From NCBI GenBank assembly GCA_003284375.1, contig QBVL01000001.1:102482-166481 (forward strand): 64,000 bases of DNA. The letters run 5' to 3'. The notes below the pieces were generated by a model. That model was not told the DNA's origin, ran no database searches, and was given only the letters and a program-made list of their open reading frames with translations. Position numbers and translations under genes: made by a program. Positions 12,802 to 26,243 of this stretch are shown here, piece after piece. The DNA is from Prochlorococcus sp. AG-311-J23. GTDB lineage: Bacteria > Cyanobacteriota > Cyanobacteriia > PCC-6307 > Cyanobiaceae. Within the stretch, counting starts at the first letter, position 1. Each line of letters begins with the position of its first letter.

Positions 12802-13347
12802 TTGAACTCTCTATGGGAGATGGTGGAAAAAGATACTGAAAAACAATTCAAGGTTTTTAATTCATTTGCTCAGCAAACCAATAATTTCTGCTGGACTCTA
12901 GATAAACCTGAATCAACGATGTCATTAGGATCAACGTTAACAAAAATATTTCCAGATCTATGCATTCTCCTTTTAAATGGGCCTCTTGGAGCAGGAAAAA
13001 CCACATTAGTTAAAGGAATTGCAAAAAGTCTAAAAATTCAAGAGCCCATTACTTCTCCAACTTTTCCTTTATCCCAACATTATCCTTTGGGATCGCCTCC
13101 ATTGGTACATCTTGATTTGTACAGAATTGAAGAAAAAAATGCGGCAAACGAATTTTTTTTACAAGAGGAAGAGGAAGCTAAAGCCATTGGTGCATTGATG
13201 GTTGTTGAATGGCCAGAAAGGTTATCACTGCCAATGCCTGATGCTTGGAGAGGAAAATTAGAATATTCCTCAGAAAATCAATCCCGTTTTTTTCAGCTAA
13301 TTCCTCCTTTAGATAAAGACAATAAATTATCAATATCATCTAAGTAA
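12802..13347 (+). CDS. tsaE: tRNA threonylcarbamoyladenosine biosynthesis ATPase TsaE
   Basis: [45 protein letters not shown]. Confidence 0.92.
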   Translation: MNSLWEMVEKDTEKQFKVFNSFAQQTNNFCWTLDKPESTMSLGSTLTKIFPDLCILLLNGPLGAGKTTLVKGIAKSLKIQEPITSPTFPLSQHYPLGSPPLVHLDLYRIEEKNAANEFFLQEEEEAKAIGALMVVEWPERLSLPMPDAWRGKLEYSSENQSRFFQLIPPLDKDNKLSISSK

Positions 13348-14309
13348 GGTTGTGGTTCTATCGCTCCAACTCCCTTGCAAACATGCGAGCCACATGCAAT
13401 TCCAAATTGAATAATATCTTTAGCACTTTGTTCACTGATTTGATCTAATTCAACAGAGATGAGTTTATAAATTAATCCTGCAGTGAATGCATCACCAGCT
13501 CCAGTTGTATCAATCACAGAAGAGGGGATAATCGCAAATGATTTGCCAAGGTGATTATTGAGTCGCCATAAAATGGGATTTGATCCATCGGTAACTACAA
13601 CAGATGGTCTTTGTGGAAGAGATGAAGAGATTTCAGTTGGATCAGAGGTATGAAAAAACCATTGAGCCTCCTCTTTAGCGAGTTTTATTAACGAAACGTT
13701 TTTTAAAATTGACAATATTTGATTTTTTTCTTTCACAGAGGGTTCTGAGACGGTTGAAACTTGGTTTCGCCAAAAAGTTGGACGCCAATTCAAATCAAGG
13801 GCAATCTTTATTCCTGAATGCATAGCATTTTCGATACACCACAAAAAAGCTTTGGATGATATTTCTGAAGCCAAAGGAATTGTTCCTGCCACTAACCATT
13901 GCGCATTTTCCGCAACCAATGGCCAGTCTCGAATAATTTGTTCCAAAGATATGGCTTGATCGGCAAATCCCAAGCCTTTATCACCCTCAAAGCCTTCAAA
14001 ACATCTTTCTCCATCAGAGTCTCTACGAACCAATACAACTCTTGTTGGACGAAGAGTATCTTGCTGTAATCCAGAGGTATTAATTCCCTTTTGGATTAAT
14101 AGATTATTAAAATCCTCTCCAAAAGCATCATTTCCTAAAGAGCCAATAAAAGAAACCTTCGCTCCTAGTCTGCTCAAGGCACAAGCAACATTAGCTGGAG
14201 CGCCACCAAAACAATCTGTTATTGGCAAATCACTAGATGGGTCTCCACCAAGAGGACCAAGTCGATCTATTAAAGCTTCTCCAATCGCAATGACACTTCC
14301 AGCACGCAT
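13293..14309 (-). CDS. PfkB-family carbohydrate kinase (fructokinase-like)
   Basis: VIAIGEALIDRLGPLGG, FGGAPANVACALSRLGAKVSFIGSLGNDAFG, DTTGAGDAFTAGLIYKL. Confidence 0.92.
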   Translation of the reverse strand: MRAGSVIAIGEALIDRLGPLGGDPSSDLPITDCFGGAPANVACALSRLGAKVSFIGSLGNDAFGEDFNNLLIQKGINTSGLQQDTLRPTRVVLVRRDSDGERCFEGFEGDKGLGFADQAISLEQIIRDWPLVAENAQWLVAGTIPLASEISSKAFLWCIENAMHSGIKIALDLNWRPTFWRNQVSTVSEPSVKEKNQILSILKNVSLIKLAKEEAQWFFHTSDPTEISSSLPQRPSVVVTDGSNPILWRLNNHLGKSFAIIPSSVIDTTGAGDAFTAGLIYKLISVELDQISEQSAKDIIQFGIACGSHVCKGVGAIEPQPYLDDIDNLLSLSKGGIS

Positions 14310-14345
14310 GTCTAATTAAATATCAATAGCGTTATTATTGGTGAT

Positions 14346-15503
14346 TTACAGTTTTTTATTTCCAATACAAAGATGTTTATGTAATTCAGAAATAATTTTA
14401 GTGTTAGCAGCAGGGAAAGGAAAATCAAAAAGTCTGTCCGGAGATACCCAAAGTAATTTTTGACTCGCTAATGGTTTTGGCTGACCTGATATCCATGCAC
14501 AAATATGAACAGTAAAATAAAGCTTCTTATGGGTATAAGCGTGTTCAAAAGATAAAAGCTTTTCTCCAACGTTGACAACAATCCCAAGCTCTTCTTTTAA
14601 TTCTCGCTCGATAGTTTTCTCAATCGATTCGTTGGGAATTTTTTTTCCTCCTGGAAATTCCCACATTCCGCCCATACTTGAGCTTTCTAATCGCTGATCT
14701 ATAAGCAATTCACCTTTTTGATTAAAAACAAGCCCAATTCCAATTTCTTGCAGAGGCTTTATTTTGGTCATTTCTTTTTTAGGAAAATCTTCAGGATCGT
14801 ACTTTGTATAAGCAACACAAAAATTTTGTAGTGGGCAAGAAGAACAACTTGGTTTTTTGGGAGTACAAATAATTGCCCCTAAATCCATCAAAGCCTGATT
14901 GAAATCCCTTGGACTTAGCGTTTCAATCAATAACGAGCTGAATTCCCATAATTTTCTTTCATATTTAATAGATTTTCTTTCAATGGCTAGCAATCTAGAC
15001 AAAATTCTTTTTACATTCCCATCCAATATTGGGGTTGGCAGGTCAAAGGCAGATGAGATGATACTACCTGCAGTACTTCTACCGATACCAGGAAGAGACA
15101 TCCACTTATCTATTTGATTAGGCCAAGAATCTGGATCTTGATCTCTATTTTTGCCAACAAATTCAACTAATATTTTAGAGGATTGATGTATTCGTTTCGC
15201 ACGTGAATAATAACCAAGACCTTGCCATATCATAAGAAGATTCTCCAAATCAGCCTCTGCTAAACACGACAAGGTAGGAAAAACCTTCATCCATTTTTTC
15301 CAGTAAGGAATTACGACCTTCAACTGAGTCTGCTGAAGCATGACCTCGGCGATCCAAATTCCATAGGGAGATATACTTTCGCCCAATTGAGGAATAGAAC
15401 CATCTTTCTTCAATTTCCAGGGTATCCAGTATCTACCATTTGCCCTGAACCATTCCAGAAGTAAATTTTGGATATCTTGAGGAGAGTCAATAATGTCCGT
15501 CAA
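14346..15503 (-). CDS. mutY: A/G-specific adenine glycosylase with C-terminal NUDIX domain
   Basis: WIAEVMLQQTQLKVVIPYW, LPGIGRSTAGSI, Cys cluster CTPKKPSCSSCPLQNFC, NUDIX EFPGGKKIPNESIEKTIERELKEELGI. Confidence 0.95.
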   Translation of the reverse strand: MTDIIDSPQDIQNLLLEWFRANGRYWIPWKLKKDGSIPQLGESISPYGIWIAEVMLQQTQLKVVIPYWKKWMKVFPTLSCLAEADLENLLMIWQGLGYYSRAKRIHQSSKILVEFVGKNRDQDPDSWPNQIDKWMSLPGIGRSTAGSIISSAFDLPTPILDGNVKRILSRLLAIERKSIKYERKLWEFSSLLIETLSPRDFNQALMDLGAIICTPKKPSCSSCPLQNFCVAYTKYDPEDFPKKEMTKIKPLQEIGIGLVFNQKGELLIDQRLESSSMGGMWEFPGGKKIPNESIEKTIERELKEELGIVVNVGEKLLSFEHAYTHKKLYFTVHICAWISGQPKPLASQKLLWVSPDRLFDFPFPAANTKIISELHKHLCIGNKKL

Positions 15504-15668
15504 AATTGAAAAAATGTTTTTAACACTATTATTATTTTAATAATTTTTATCAACTCAAATTAATACTTATTGAACAGCTAATGCATAAAATAATATGAAT
15601 AAAAAATCTATTCACTTTACTAAAGATATATCTTTAAGTAAAAATAATTTATATCCTTCTCTAAAAAT

Positions 15669-16568
15669 ATGAAGCAATTCTGGAATTGGAAAAATTATCA
15701 AATTGCATGGCAAGTAGAAGATAAAGATAAGGATTCTAAAATCGCAATAGTGTTAATTCATGGTTTTGGAGCATGTAAAGATCATTGGAGATTCAATCAA
15801 AAAAATATTAGCTCAATTGCACCATGCTATGCATTAGATTTGATAGGTTTTGGAGACAGTAGTCAGCCAAATTCACAGATTTCATATGAAAAGAAAACCT
15901 CTAAAAATTTTAATTATTGTTTCGATAATTGGAGTCAACTAGTTTATGATTTCTGTAACGAAATAGTTAAAAAACCTGTCCTATTAATAGGAAATTCGAT
16001 TGGGGGGGTAATTGCCTTAAATACATCGAAAAAATTATCTCAAAAATGCTTAGGGGTAATATTAATTGATTGCGCCCAAAGGACAATGGATGATAAGCGA
16101 TTGGCGGAGCAATCATTATTAATGAGATTTTTTAGACCAGTGATTAAAACTCTTATAAGACAACGATTTCTTAGTTCCAACATTTTTAAAAATGCAGCAA
16201 ACCCTACTTTTATTGCAAAAATTTTAAAAATGGCTTATCCAAGTGGAAATAATATTGATGAGGAGTTAATAGACTTGCTCTTCAAACCAACCCAAGGGAA
16301 AGGAGCTCCTGAGGCTTTTAGAGGGTTTATCAACTTATTTGATGATTATTTAGCTCCAGATTTACTAATGCAATTGGATAATCCAGTATATTTAGTCTGG
16401 GGTGAAAAAGATCCTTGGGAACCTGTTAAAGAAGCTCAGAAATGGCTTGAAACTTTTGAGTGTGTAGAAAGTTTGGATATTATTCCTGGAGCTGGACATT
16501 GCCCTCATGATGAAATGCCAGAGAAAGTTAACCCTATTCTTACAAGAATAATTCAAGAAGCCATATAA
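15669..16568 (+). CDS. Alpha/beta hydrolase
   Basis: VLIHGFGACKDHWRFNQ, LIGNSIGGVIAL nucleophile elbow, GAGHCPHDEMPE. Confidence 0.9.
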   Translation: MKQFWNWKNYQIAWQVEDKDKDSKIAIVLIHGFGACKDHWRFNQKNISSIAPCYALDLIGFGDSSQPNSQISYEKKTSKNFNYCFDNWSQLVYDFCNEIVKKPVLLIGNSIGGVIALNTSKKLSQKCLGVILIDCAQRTMDDKRLAEQSLLMRFFRPVIKTLIRQRFLSSNIFKNAANPTFIAKILKMAYPSGNNIDEELIDLLFKPTQGKGAPEAFRGFINLFDDYLAPDLLMQLDNPVYLVWGEKDPWEPVKEAQKWLETFECVESLDIIPGAGHCPHDEMPEKVNPILTRIIQEAI

Positions 16569-17560
16569 GCTTCAACCGATTCTCCAGTTTTTCGTAAGCC
16601 TCTTAAACCGTCTCTTTCTAAATTTCTAACCCTATCTCTACTAATACCCAACACTCGACCAATACCTGTGAGACTCATTGGATCATCACCATCCATGCCA
16701 TATCTCATTCTTAAAACACGGTTTTGTAATTCCGGTAATTGTTCAAGTAGTGTCTCCAAATCACCTTTCATGCAGTCGCTTTCTATTTGTTCAGAAGGCA
16801 TATCAATTTCGTTAGATAATAAGTCCAACAAAATAGTGTCTTCACCATCACCAATTTTGGTTTCTAAACTAACTGGCTGTCCAGCTCTACTCATTAAATC
16901 TTTCACATCATTCTCAGGAAGTTCTACGTATTCAGATAGCTCTTTCAATGTTGGAGTCCTAGAAAGTTCTTGACTTAACTCTCTTTGCCCTTTTTTAAGC
17001 TTATTTAGCATTTCAGTTATATGAATAGGGAGTCTTATAGACCTGCTTTTCTCCGCAATTGCTCGTGTAATGCCTTGGCGAATCCACCAATAAGCATAAG
17101 TTGAAAACTTATACCCTCTTGTAGGATCGAATTTTTCAACGCCCCTAACTAAACCAATAGTTCCTTCTTGAATCAAATCTAAGAGTTCCATATTTCTTTT
17201 TGTATATTTCTTAGCAACACTGACCACGAGGCGAAGATTAGCTGCAACCATCCTTTCTTTTGCCCTTTTACCACTTTTCAACTTCTTTTTTAACTGTATG
17301 GGAGATAATCCAGCCTTATCGGCGAAAAAGTTAATGTCTGGCTTTTCACCTAAATCACTCTCAAGTTCAGCCTCAAGATTTTCTAGAACCACTAAATCTT
17401 GGACTTGTCTTCCTAATGTAATTTCCTGCTCGTGAGACAACAATGGAACTCTTCCGATATCTCTTAAATATGAACGAACTAGGTCAATATCCGTTACGGA
17501 CCTTACAGAAGCAGCGGAAGATGTATTTTTCGTCTTAGTAGCCTCTACTGCCGTTGTCAT
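16553..17560 (-). CDS. RpoD-like (group 2) sigma-70 factor
   Basis: DLVRSYLRDIGRVPLLSHEQEI, NLRLVVSVAKKYTKRNMELLDLIQEGTIGLVRGVEKFDPTRGYKFSTYAYWWIRQGITRAIAEKSRSIRLP. Confidence 0.95.
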   Translation of the reverse strand: MTTAVEATKTKNTSSAASVRSVTDIDLVRSYLRDIGRVPLLSHEQEITLGRQVQDLVVLENLEAELESDLGEKPDINFFADKAGLSPIQLKKKLKSGKRAKERMVAANLRLVVSVAKKYTKRNMELLDLIQEGTIGLVRGVEKFDPTRGYKFSTYAYWWIRQGITRAIAEKSRSIRLPIHITEMLNKLKKGQRELSQELSRTPTLKELSEYVELPENDVKDLMSRAGQPVSLETKIGDGEDTILLDLLSNEIDMPSEQIESDCMKGDLETLLEQLPELQNRVLRMRYGMDGDDPMSLTGIGRVLGISRDRVRNLERDGLRGLRKTGESVEAYMAS

Positions 17561-17660
17561 AGGATTGTTGAGTTTTGTAAAGCTTACTACTAAGAATTGT
17601 AAAGATCAAATGAGAATAGCTCGGCTTTCCACACTTTGAGTAAAAATACTCATTCGACTT

Positions 17661-19070
17661 CTACGTCAGTCTGCCCAAAAGCCAAGAAGCGGTTTTCAAA
17701 TAAATCAAAACTCCTGCAACATCTGTGGCGGTAGTAATAAATGGAGCCGACATTAAAGCAGGGTCTAATCCCATGCGATCAAAAAGCAAAGGTAAAGCTG
17801 CTCCTGCAGTAGCAGCAAGAGTGGTAATAGCAATCAAGCTTATTCCCACAGCTGTTGCGACCAAAGGTCCCTGTCCTTGCCACCAAGCAAAAGGCACAAC
17901 GAATACAGCCATCAAGACTCCTAGCAAAACTCCTGCCAAAGCTTCTTTTGCAATAGCTTTAAAAAGACCAAGTCGTTGTATTCGTTGAGTACTCAAACCT
18001 CGAATAACAACCGTTGAACTTTGAGCTCCAACATTGCCTCCCGCGCCAATTAGTAAAGGAATAAAAGCAGTCAACAAAACTACTTGCTTTAAAACCTCAT
18101 CATTCATAGCAATAACTTGAGTTGTTAATCCATTTGCCAAAACCAAAACTGCAAGCCATACAATTCGACGTCTGGTCACCACGAATAAGTTGCTCTGAAA
18201 GTAATCATCTTCATCCCCAGCCTGAACCGCTCCAGCTGCATAAATATCTCTAGTCGCCTCTTGCTCAATAACATCAATCACATCATCAACAGTGACAATG
18301 CCAACTAGTCTTTTTTCAAGATCTACAACTGGTAAAGCTAAAAAATCATATCTTTGTATTGCCCTTGCAACTTCCTCTTGATCAGTATCGGTTCTTACAT
18401 TGACAACTTCTCTTGTCATGACTTCCCCTATCAGTGATTCAGGATCAGCTACTACTAGATCCCTTAACGATAAAATTCCAGTTAAATGCCTCTCTTTGTC
18501 GGTCACATAAAGACTATAAATTGTTTCTGAAAAAGTAGCTCTTTGCCTAACTAGTTTTAAAGCTTGTGAGACACTAAGAAACTCTTTCAAATCAATAAAT
18601 TCCGTAGTCATTAATCTGCCAGCGGTTTCAGACTCATACCCCAAAAGCTGAGCAGTGACTCGTCTTTCTTCAGGACTAAGTTCTGCAAGTAAACGCCTGA
18701 CAACTTTTGCAGGCAACTCATCAAATAGTCGGACACGATCATCGGGTGACATTTTTTCAACCAAATCGAGTACTTCGTTTGACCTCAAACGATCTAAAAG
18801 ATTTTGTTGTACTGAAGGATCTAAGTATTCGTAAACTTCAATTGCTTCGTTTTTGTTCAAAAGCCTGAAAGCCAAGGCCTGCAAAATCATGGGCAAAGTT
18901 CCAATAGCCTGAGCTATATCGACAGGTTGCACAGGGCTCAGAAGTAATTTGACGCCGTCATAATTCCCAGCAGAAAGCATTGCCTCTAATTGCTGGGCAA
19001 CCGCATCAGCAACCAAACTGCCATTAGCCAAGGACTGATTCTCACCAGATGCCCCTGTTTGTTCGTTCAT
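17661..19070 (-). CDS. mgtE: Mg2+ transporter MgtE
   Basis: MgtE N-domain, tandem CBS domains, GAGGNVGAQSSTVVIRGLS and C-terminal TM region. Confidence 0.95.
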   Translation of the reverse strand: MNEQTGASGENQSLANGSLVADAVAQQLEAMLSAGNYDGVKLLLSPVQPVDIAQAIGTLPMILQALAFRLLNKNEAIEVYEYLDPSVQQNLLDRLRSNEVLDLVEKMSPDDRVRLFDELPAKVVRRLLAELSPEERRVTAQLLGYESETAGRLMTTEFIDLKEFLSVSQALKLVRQRATFSETIYSLYVTDKERHLTGILSLRDLVVADPESLIGEVMTREVVNVRTDTDQEEVARAIQRYDFLALPVVDLEKRLVGIVTVDDVIDVIEQEATRDIYAAGAVQAGDEDDYFQSNLFVVTRRRIVWLAVLVLANGLTTQVIAMNDEVLKQVVLLTAFIPLLIGAGGNVGAQSSTVVIRGLSTQRIQRLGLFKAIAKEALAGVLLGVLMAVFVVPFAWWQGQGPLVATAVGISLIAITTLAATAGAALPLLFDRMGLDPALMSAPFITTATDVAGVLIYLKTASWLLGRLT

Positions 19071-19133
19071 ATTTGGAGCAGCAAGCCATTATTATTTTAT
19101 GGCTAACTCTAGTTTTTTATTACTTCCATATCC

Positions 19134-19610
19134 ATGTCCGTAAATATCAGCAAAGTGGAGGTCTTCACTTTTAAAAATCAGAAAATAACTTTTGATCATT
19201 ACAAAGGAAATGTTCTATTGATTGTCAATGTCGCAAGCAAGTGTGGATTTACAAAGCAATACAAAGCTCTTCAAAATCTTCAGGATAAGTATGAATCCAA
19301 AGGCTTCAAAGTTTTAGGATTTCCTTGTAATGACTTTGGGAACCAAGAGCCGGGGCCATTGGAAGAAATAAAAGAATTCTGTTCAACAACTTATGGAGTA
19401 AATTTCCAACTTTTCCAAAAAGTTCATGCCAGAGGCCAAACAACAGAACCTTTTACAACCTTGAATCAAGTAAGTCCAAGCGGAGAAGTTGAGTGGAACT
19501 TTGAAAAATTCCTCATTAATACTAAGGGAGATGCAGTCGCAAGATTTAAAAGTTCAATAGAACCAGACAGTATTGAAATCAAACAAGAAATTGAAAAATT
19601 ACTCAATTAA
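19134..19610 (+). CDS. Glutathione peroxidase family protein
   Basis: NVASKCGFTKQYKALQNLQDKYESKGFKVLGFPCNDFGNQEPG; EWNFEKFLI. Confidence 0.93.
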   Translation: MSVNISKVEVFTFKNQKITFDHYKGNVLLIVNVASKCGFTKQYKALQNLQDKYESKGFKVLGFPCNDFGNQEPGPLEEIKEFCSTTYGVNFQLFQKVHARGQTTEPFTTLNQVSPSGEVEWNFEKFLINTKGDAVARFKSSIEPDSIEIKQEIEKLLN

Positions 19611-19951
19611 GCATTTAATTTCTTAGCAAGGATGTGACCTAAACCGATAGCCAAAACTCCAATGAGAACAATTGTTATCGAGTTAAATAAAAACAATTTA
19701 TAAAGGCCTTTATTTAGCAACTCATATAAGCTAGAAGACCAGCCACTAAAAGTAGTCATAGAGCCACAAAGTCCAACACCAAGTGTTAATTTATACCTCT
19801 TTAAAATGTCTAATGAATTAAAAAATCCTAATAAAAAGCAACCAATTAAATTGATTATAAAAATTTCATCAATTTGCCATCGAAATAAAGCTCCTGGAAT
19901 TGCTCCTAGAGAGATTAAAAAAAATGTATTGTTTTTAATCTCTCTACCCAT
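19607..19951 (-). CDS. crcB: CrcB/Fluc fluoride channel subunit (copy 1)
   Basis: GLCGSMTTFSGWSSSLYELL motif, 4 TM, about 114 aa. Confidence 0.85.
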   Translation of the reverse strand: MGREIKNNTFFLISLGAIPGALFRWQIDEIFIINLIGCFLLGFFNSLDILKRYKLTLGVGLCGSMTTFSGWSSSLYELLNKGLYKLFLFNSITIVLIGVLAIGLGHILAKKLNA

Positions 19952-20326
19952 CTATTGATTACCTAAGAAAAGTCCAAAAGCAAAAGCAATGATTCCTATA
20001 GACGTAGAAATTATAAATAACTTTAAAGCTCTAATAAATTTCAATCGCAAGCATAAATCAAAAAGATCGTTAACAAATGAAGAAAAAGAACTGAGACTAC
20101 CCAAAAAACCAATTGAAAAGAATAATACTAGTTGATAATAATAAGTAAGAGCTCTAAGTTGCTCTACAAGGGAAAGGAATAAGCCAAGGCAAAAAGAAGC
20201 AAAAGTATTAATTATTAGGATTAAAAAATCTTTACTTACAGTTATTTTTTCTAATTTACTAGAAATTTTAAATCTAATATTAGCACCTAAAATTGCTCCA
20301 ATAGAAACAAATAAAATCTCATCCAT
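19952..20326 (-). CDS. crcB: CrcB/Fluc fluoride channel subunit (copy 2)
   Basis: ILFVSIGAILGANIRF, GFLGSLSSFSSFVNDLF; adjacent to copy 1. Confidence 0.83.
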   Translation of the reverse strand: MDEILFVSIGAILGANIRFKISSKLEKITVSKDFLILIINTFASFCLGLFLSLVEQLRALTYYYQLVLFFSIGFLGSLSSFSSFVNDLFDLCLRLKFIRALKLFIISTSIGIIAFAFGLFLGNQ

Positions 20327-20338
20327 TTATAATATTAG

Positions 20339-22677
<2,339 letters not shown>

Positions 22678-22806
22678 TTAGCCGAAACCTTTCCCGAATT
22701 TCAATTTAACATCGGTATCAAGGAAAGTCTCAGGAAAAATTTAAAACCAAATTAAAAAAATTTAAGTTCATGCAATTACTGCTAATAAAACCCCTAAAAG
22801 ACAATC

Positions 22807-23706
22807 ATGCAAGCCAATAAACCTATTCTCATAGCTCTTATGGGCCCGACGGCAAGCGGTAAAACTGAACTTGCTATTGAGATTGCAAAAAAAATCAATT
22901 CAAATATTCACAATATCGATTCTCGCCAAATCTATATTGATATGGACATTGGCACTGCCAAGCCAACAGAAGTTCAACAAAGCCAAGTAAAACATTTTCT
23001 AATTGATGTTTGCTTACCATCTAAACCAATCAATCTTCATGATTTTCAATCCATAGCCAAAACATCAATCGAGAGAGATCTAGAACAAAAAGGTATAACT
23101 TTACTTGTAGGAGGAAGTGGCTTATATTTTCAAGCCTTGATTCGAGGACTTAATCCTCCAGCGGTATCTCCTCAAAAATTCTTAAGAGATCAACTGGAAA
23201 ATATAGATAAAACCGAACGACACAAATTGTTAAAGCTTTGTGACCCTTTATCAGCGCAGAGAATACATCCAGAAGACTCAATAAGAATAATCCGTGCTCT
23301 TGAAGTTTTTTATGCAACAGGAAAAATGTTTTCGAAACAAAAAAGCTTGATACCTACTCCTTGGAGAGTTTTGGAACTTGGATTAAATCCTGATAATTTA
23401 GTCAGTAGAATCCAACGTAGAACTGAAGAAATGTATAAAAAAGGTTTAATAGAAGAAACAGAAGATTTGATCAATAAATACGGAAATGATTTACAGTTGA
23501 TAAAAACTATTGGATATGGTGAATCAAGGTCTATGATTCATGGAAAGATAAATTATGAGGAGGCTTTAGAAATAACAATAAAACGAACGTGCCAATTAGC
23601 CAAAAGACAAAAAACTTGGTTTAGAAATAAGCATAATTCTAAATGGCTAAATAACGATAATGCTTTGCCTGAAGCTTTAGCTTCTATCTATGAGTTTCTA
23701 GGTTGA
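22807..23706 (+). CDS. miaA: tRNA dimethylallyltransferase MiaA
   Basis: [43 protein letters not shown]. Confidence 0.97.
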   Translation: MQANKPILIALMGPTASGKTELAIEIAKKINSNIHNIDSRQIYIDMDIGTAKPTEVQQSQVKHFLIDVCLPSKPINLHDFQSIAKTSIERDLEQKGITLLVGGSGLYFQALIRGLNPPAVSPQKFLRDQLENIDKTERHKLLKLCDPLSAQRIHPEDSIRIIRALEVFYATGKMFSKQKSLIPTPWRVLELGLNPDNLVSRIQRRTEEMYKKGLIEETEDLINKYGNDLQLIKTIGYGESRSMIHGKINYEEALEITIKRTCQLAKRQKTWFRNKHNSKWLNNDNALPEALASIYEFLG

Positions 23707-23766
23707 TTAGATCATATATGATTAGAATTGCTCCAAAAGGTTCTTTCCACGTTAATTAATTACTGA

Positions 23767-24375
23767 ATGCCACCACGTCCTCGTTTTGATCGTCGCGCTC
23801 CAGAAAGGGAGTTGCCCAACATTAATGAAAGAATCAGCTATTCAAGCTTAAGGGTTGTTGATTCAGATGGCACTCAACTTGGTGTCATAAGTAGAGAGGA
23901 AGCTCTAGAGGTCGCTAAAGAGAGAGAATTAGATCTTGTTTTAGTAAGTGAGAAGGCTACTCCTCCTGTATGCCGAATAATGAATTATGGAAAATTCAAG
24001 TTTGAGCAAGAAAAAAAAGCAAAGGAAGCTAAGAAAAAATCGCATCAAACAGAAGTTAAAGAAGTAAAAATGAGGTATAAAATTGACCAGCATGATTATC
24101 AGGTCCGTATTAGTCAGGCCACTAGGTTCTTAAAAGCTGGAGATAAAGTCAAATGCACGGTTATATTCAGAGGCCGCGAAATTCAACATACTGCTCTAGC
24201 AGAAACTCTTCTAAAAAGAATGGCTAAAGATTTGGAAGAAAAGGCTGAAGTACAACAATCGGCTAAAAGAGAAGGAAGAAATATGATTATGTTCTTAACC
24301 CCTCGTAAAACTCCTCTTTTAAAGAAAGAGAGTGAAACAACTGAGCCCAAAAAAGCTTTGAGAACAATTAGTTAA
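23767..24375 (+). CDS. infC: Translation initiation factor IF-3
   Basis: [53 protein letters not shown]. Confidence 0.98.
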   Translation: MPPRPRFDRRAPERELPNINERISYSSLRVVDSDGTQLGVISREEALEVAKERELDLVLVSEKATPPVCRIMNYGKFKFEQEKKAKEAKKKSHQTEVKEVKMRYKIDQHDYQVRISQATRFLKAGDKVKCTVIFRGREIQHTALAETLLKRMAKDLEEKAEVQQSAKREGRNMIMFLTPRKTPLLKKESETTEPKKALRTIS

Positions 24376-24466
24376 ATTAAACAAAATTGTCATATGACAA
24401 ACAAATAATTGTCACTAGCTATTCTATTTATTAATCTAGCCACATTCACACCTGGCATATAAACGC

Positions 24467-25456
24467 GTGAGATTCCACATTCAACAGGACAGTGAAATCC
24501 CTGCATCAAGCCAGTTGTATAACCAAGTTTGTTTTGCAATTGCAGCAAGGCATTACCCACCTGGACATAGGTTGCCCAGCACCAGACAACTTGCAATGCA
24601 AACTGGTTTACATCGAAATACAATAAGCAAAGTCTATAGACAGCTAGAAACAGATGGCGTTGTTGAAGCTATTGCAGGATCGGGTATTTATGTTCGGGAT
24701 CAGCACAAACAAAAAGATTTAAGAAGTGACTCTCATTCAATACGAAAAAAAGGTACTAAAGATGTGGACCATGAGGTCCGAAAAAGTATTGATGAGCTTT
24801 TAAGTGCTGGTTGCACCTTACAACAAACAAGAGAATTATTTACTCGTGAAATTGATTGGAGGCTTAGGTGTGGAGCCCGTCTACTTGTTAGTACTCCAAG
24901 AGAAGACATAGGAGCGTCATTGCTAATTGCAGAGGAATTGGCACCTCATTTAGATGTTCCCGTAGAGGTTGTCCCCATGGAAGAACTAGAGAGTGTCTTG
25001 GAGAGTTCGAGCAAAGGAACAGTCGTAACTAGTAGATATTTTTTACAACCATTAGAAGAATTAGCCAAGCGCCACAAAGTAAGAGCTGTAGCTGTAGATC
25101 TAAGCGATTTTCAACAGGAACTCAATATTTTAAAAAAACTGCAAACAGGAAGTTGTGTAGGGATAGTAAGTATCAGTCCAGGAATATTAAGGGCAGCAGA
25201 AGTTATTTCACATAGTATGCGCGGCAATGAACTCCTTTTGATGACTGCAAACCCAGATGTAGGAAGTCGTCTTATTGCCTTATTAAGAGCAGCTAGTCAC
25301 ATAATTTGTGACAGCCCTAGCTTACCTGTGATTGAACATGCGTTAAGGCAAAACAGATCTCAATTAATGAGAATGCCACAAATACACTGTGCCCATAAAT
25401 ATCTGAGCGACTCTACAATTGAAGAATTAAGCAAAGAGATTGGCCTTCTAGAGTAG
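24467..25456 (+). CDS. GntR-family transcriptional regulator
   Basis: SQLYNQVCFAIAARHYPPGHRLPSTRQLAMQTGLHRNTISKVYRQLETDGVVEAIAGSGIYV winged-helix domain. Confidence 0.88.
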   Translation: MRFHIQQDSEIPASSQLYNQVCFAIAARHYPPGHRLPSTRQLAMQTGLHRNTISKVYRQLETDGVVEAIAGSGIYVRDQHKQKDLRSDSHSIRKKGTKDVDHEVRKSIDELLSAGCTLQQTRELFTREIDWRLRCGARLLVSTPREDIGASLLIAEELAPHLDVPVEVVPMEELESVLESSSKGTVVTSRYFLQPLEELAKRHKVRAVAVDLSDFQQELNILKKLQTGSCVGIVSISPGILRAAEVISHSMRGNELLLMTANPDVGSRLIALLRAASHIICDSPSLPVIEHALRQNRSQLMRMPQIHCAHKYLSDSTIEELSKEIGLLE

Positions 25457-25474
25457 CCAACTAATTATTGATAA

Positions 25475-26218
25475 ATGTTTAAAACAATAAAATCTGACTT
25501 CCGCATTATAAAAGAACGGGATCCTGCAGCTAAAGGTTTTTTAGAAATAATCTTTTGCTATCCGGGTTTTCAAGCTTTAATTATTCACCGCATTAGTCAC
25601 AAATTATGGACATACAATCTTCCATTAATTCCTAGAATTTTAAGTCACTTCACAAGAATTCTAACTGGTATAGAAATTCACCCAGGCGCGAAAATTGGCC
25701 GTGAAGTTTTTATTGATCATGGAATGGGTGTCGTTATTGGAGAAACAAGTGAGATAGGCAATCGTTGTCTTCTATATCAAGGAGTAACTTTAGGTGGTAC
25801 GGGTAAAGAAAGCGGGAAAAGACACCCAACTCTTGAAGACAATGTAGTTGTAGGAGCTGGTGCAAAAGTACTAGGAGCTATTTACGTTGGGAATAACACA
25901 AGAATTGGAGCAGGTTCAGTTGTCGTAAAAGATGTTGAGGCAAATAGCACAGTGGTTGGGATTCCTGGAAGAGTCGTTCACCAGAGTGGAGTAAAAATAA
26001 ATCCACTCGCGCACTCTGCTTTACCAGATACTGAAGCGAACGTTCTCCGTAATCTGATGGAAAGAATTGATCAATTAGAAAGTGATATTTTAGGATTACA
26101 AAATGTAATTAATACTATGAAAAAATATGGCAATCAACAAGATGAATTTGTTGGAGAATCTCAAAGCTTAAGAGATAAAGAAATAATAGAATTTCTTGGG
26201 GATGATTTAAATACCTAG
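25475..26218 (+). CDS. cysE: Serine O-acetyltransferase
   Basis: ERDPAAKGFLEIIFCYPGFQALIIHRISH, left-handed hexapeptide repeats, VVIGETSEIGNRCLLYQGVTLGGTG. Confidence 0.96.
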   Translation: MFKTIKSDFRIIKERDPAAKGFLEIIFCYPGFQALIIHRISHKLWTYNLPLIPRILSHFTRILTGIEIHPGAKIGREVFIDHGMGVVIGETSEIGNRCLLYQGVTLGGTGKESGKRHPTLEDNVVVGAGAKVLGAIYVGNNTRIGAGSVVVKDVEANSTVVGIPGRVVHQSGVKINPLAHSALPDTEANVLRNLMERIDQLESDILGLQNVINTMKKYGNQQDEFVGESQSLRDKEIIEFLGDDLNT

Positions 26219-26243
26219 GTTAAAACTATTACTCATTTAAGAG

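Noticed and set aside
12802-14309. 55-nt convergent overlap of tsaE and the PfkB kinase, and 16-nt overlap of the hydrolase and sigma factor genes
   Set aside because: Short convergent 3' overlaps are common in compact genomes
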